From Bacteroidota bacterium (lineage in GTDB: Bacteria > Bacteroidota > Bacteroidia > Bacteroidales > VadinHA17): a stretch of DNA of 13,546 nt. A program made the position numbers and the translations under genes. Where the stretch lies: contig DAOVLD010000022.1 of NCBI GenBank assembly GCA_030631445.1, positions 1 to 13,546 on the forward strand. The letters are read 5' to 3'. The notes under the pieces were generated by a model. It did no database searches and had not been told where the DNA came from. It worked only from the letters and a program-made list of their open reading frames with translations. Positions 13,173 through 13,546 of the stretch are shown here, in pieces (position 1 is the stretch's first letter; each line of letters starts with the position of its first letter).

Positions 13173-13546
13173 ATGGGGAAGAATAATGAATCGGAAAACA
13201 ATGCCATTAATTTGCTTGGTATTGGTACAGAAATTACCGGAGATATTAATTCAAACGGAGATATCCGGATTGACGGAACACTTATTGGAAACATTATAAC
13301 AAAAGGTAAAGTTGTAATTGGACAAACCGGAAAAGTTAAAGGAGAAATAAAATGTAAAAATTCTGATGTTTCAGGAAGTATTGAAGGCAAAATTGTTGTT
13401 TCACAACTTCTTTCACTTAAAGTATCTGCAAATATTAACGGAGATATTCAAACCAATAAACTTTCAATTGAACCCGGATCAAAGTTCACCGGTAATTGTA
13501 ATATGAGTGATGAAAGACCAATCTACCAGACAGATGAAGGAAAAAC
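13173..13546 (+). CDS. Bactofilin (polymer-forming cytoskeletal protein), 3' end outside window
   Basis: The frame opens at ATG 13173 (MGKNNESENNAINLLGIG) and is still open at the window end, with 124 codons visible. After a short polar N-terminal tail, a bactofilin/DUF583 core runs from about residue 14 to 112 with the repeating beta-helix pattern: GTEITGDINSNGDIRIDGTL, then VVIGQTGKVKGEIKC, SGSIEGKIV, ANINGDIQTNKLSIEPGSKF and TGNCNM. Bactofilins self-assemble without nucleotide into filaments that often scaffold peptidoglycan enzymes; a membrane or peptidoglycan partner cannot be seen here. Most of the core is present, so only the C-terminal tail is missing. Confidence 0.9.
   Translation, partial: MGKNNESENNAINLLGIGTEITGDINSNGDIRIDGTLIGNIITKGKVVIGQTGKVKGEIKCKNSDVSGSIEGKIVVSQLLSLKVSANINGDIQTNKLSIEPGSKFTGNCNMSDERPIYQTDEGK

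Overview
The window looks like a stretch of an AT-rich Bacteroidota chromosome, most likely of the Bacteroidales/Marinilabiliales type. The grounds are: gene content (AsmA-like protein, two orphan sensor kinases with no separate response-regulator gene, rpmF-plsX-fabH, bactofilin); weak or absent Shine-Dalgarno sequences; and several TAnnTTTG boxes, the Bacteroidota -7 promoter element, placed upstream of genes. No tRNA, rRNA, phage, insertion sequence with a transposase, or CRISPR array was seen. Most of the coding content is ordinary housekeeping; the unusual material is in the spacers.

Layout. (1) Positions 2-4754, plus strand: a tightly packed operon of a 5'-truncated AsmA-like envelope protein, a membrane histidine kinase and a U32-family (TrhP-like) tRNA hydroxylation protein, each joined to the next by an ATGA stop/start overlap. 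(2) Positions 4807-10017, minus strand: mnmH (tRNA 2-selenouridine synthase), a large hybrid histidine kinase with one degenerate and one intact receiver domain, and rsgA (30S-maturation GTPase). The U32 gene and mnmH converge. A possible 37-codon ORF runs into the mnmH start. (3) Positions 10018-10689: a long spacer with a candidate minus-strand structured RNA ending in a terminator-like hairpin, a short heptamer array, and the promoter and a foldable leader for the next operon. (4) Positions 10690-12858, plus strand: rpmF-plsX-fabH, linking ribosomal protein L32 to phospholipid and fatty-acid initiation. (5) Positions 12859-13172: a spacer with a heptamer array, a 159-bp MITE-like imperfect palindrome and a promoter. 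(6) From 13173: a bactofilin gene cut by the window end.

Functional themes. Translation and tRNA modification (U32/TrhP-like, MnmH, RsgA, L32) and envelope biogenesis (AsmA-like, PlsX, FabH, bactofilin) alternate, with two membrane sensor kinases between them. The most unusual feature is that the spacers carry four sequence-unrelated families of short repeats that all have a 7-bp unit (GARTYGT, ACTTTAR, GCnnARR-like, GTTGGCA). Two of these arrays include the stop codon of the adjoining gene. The best candidates for undescribed biology are these heptamer families, the palindromic element that contains one of them, the candidate minus-strand RNA upstream of rsgA, and the rpmF leader. No complete new enzymatic or defence system was found.
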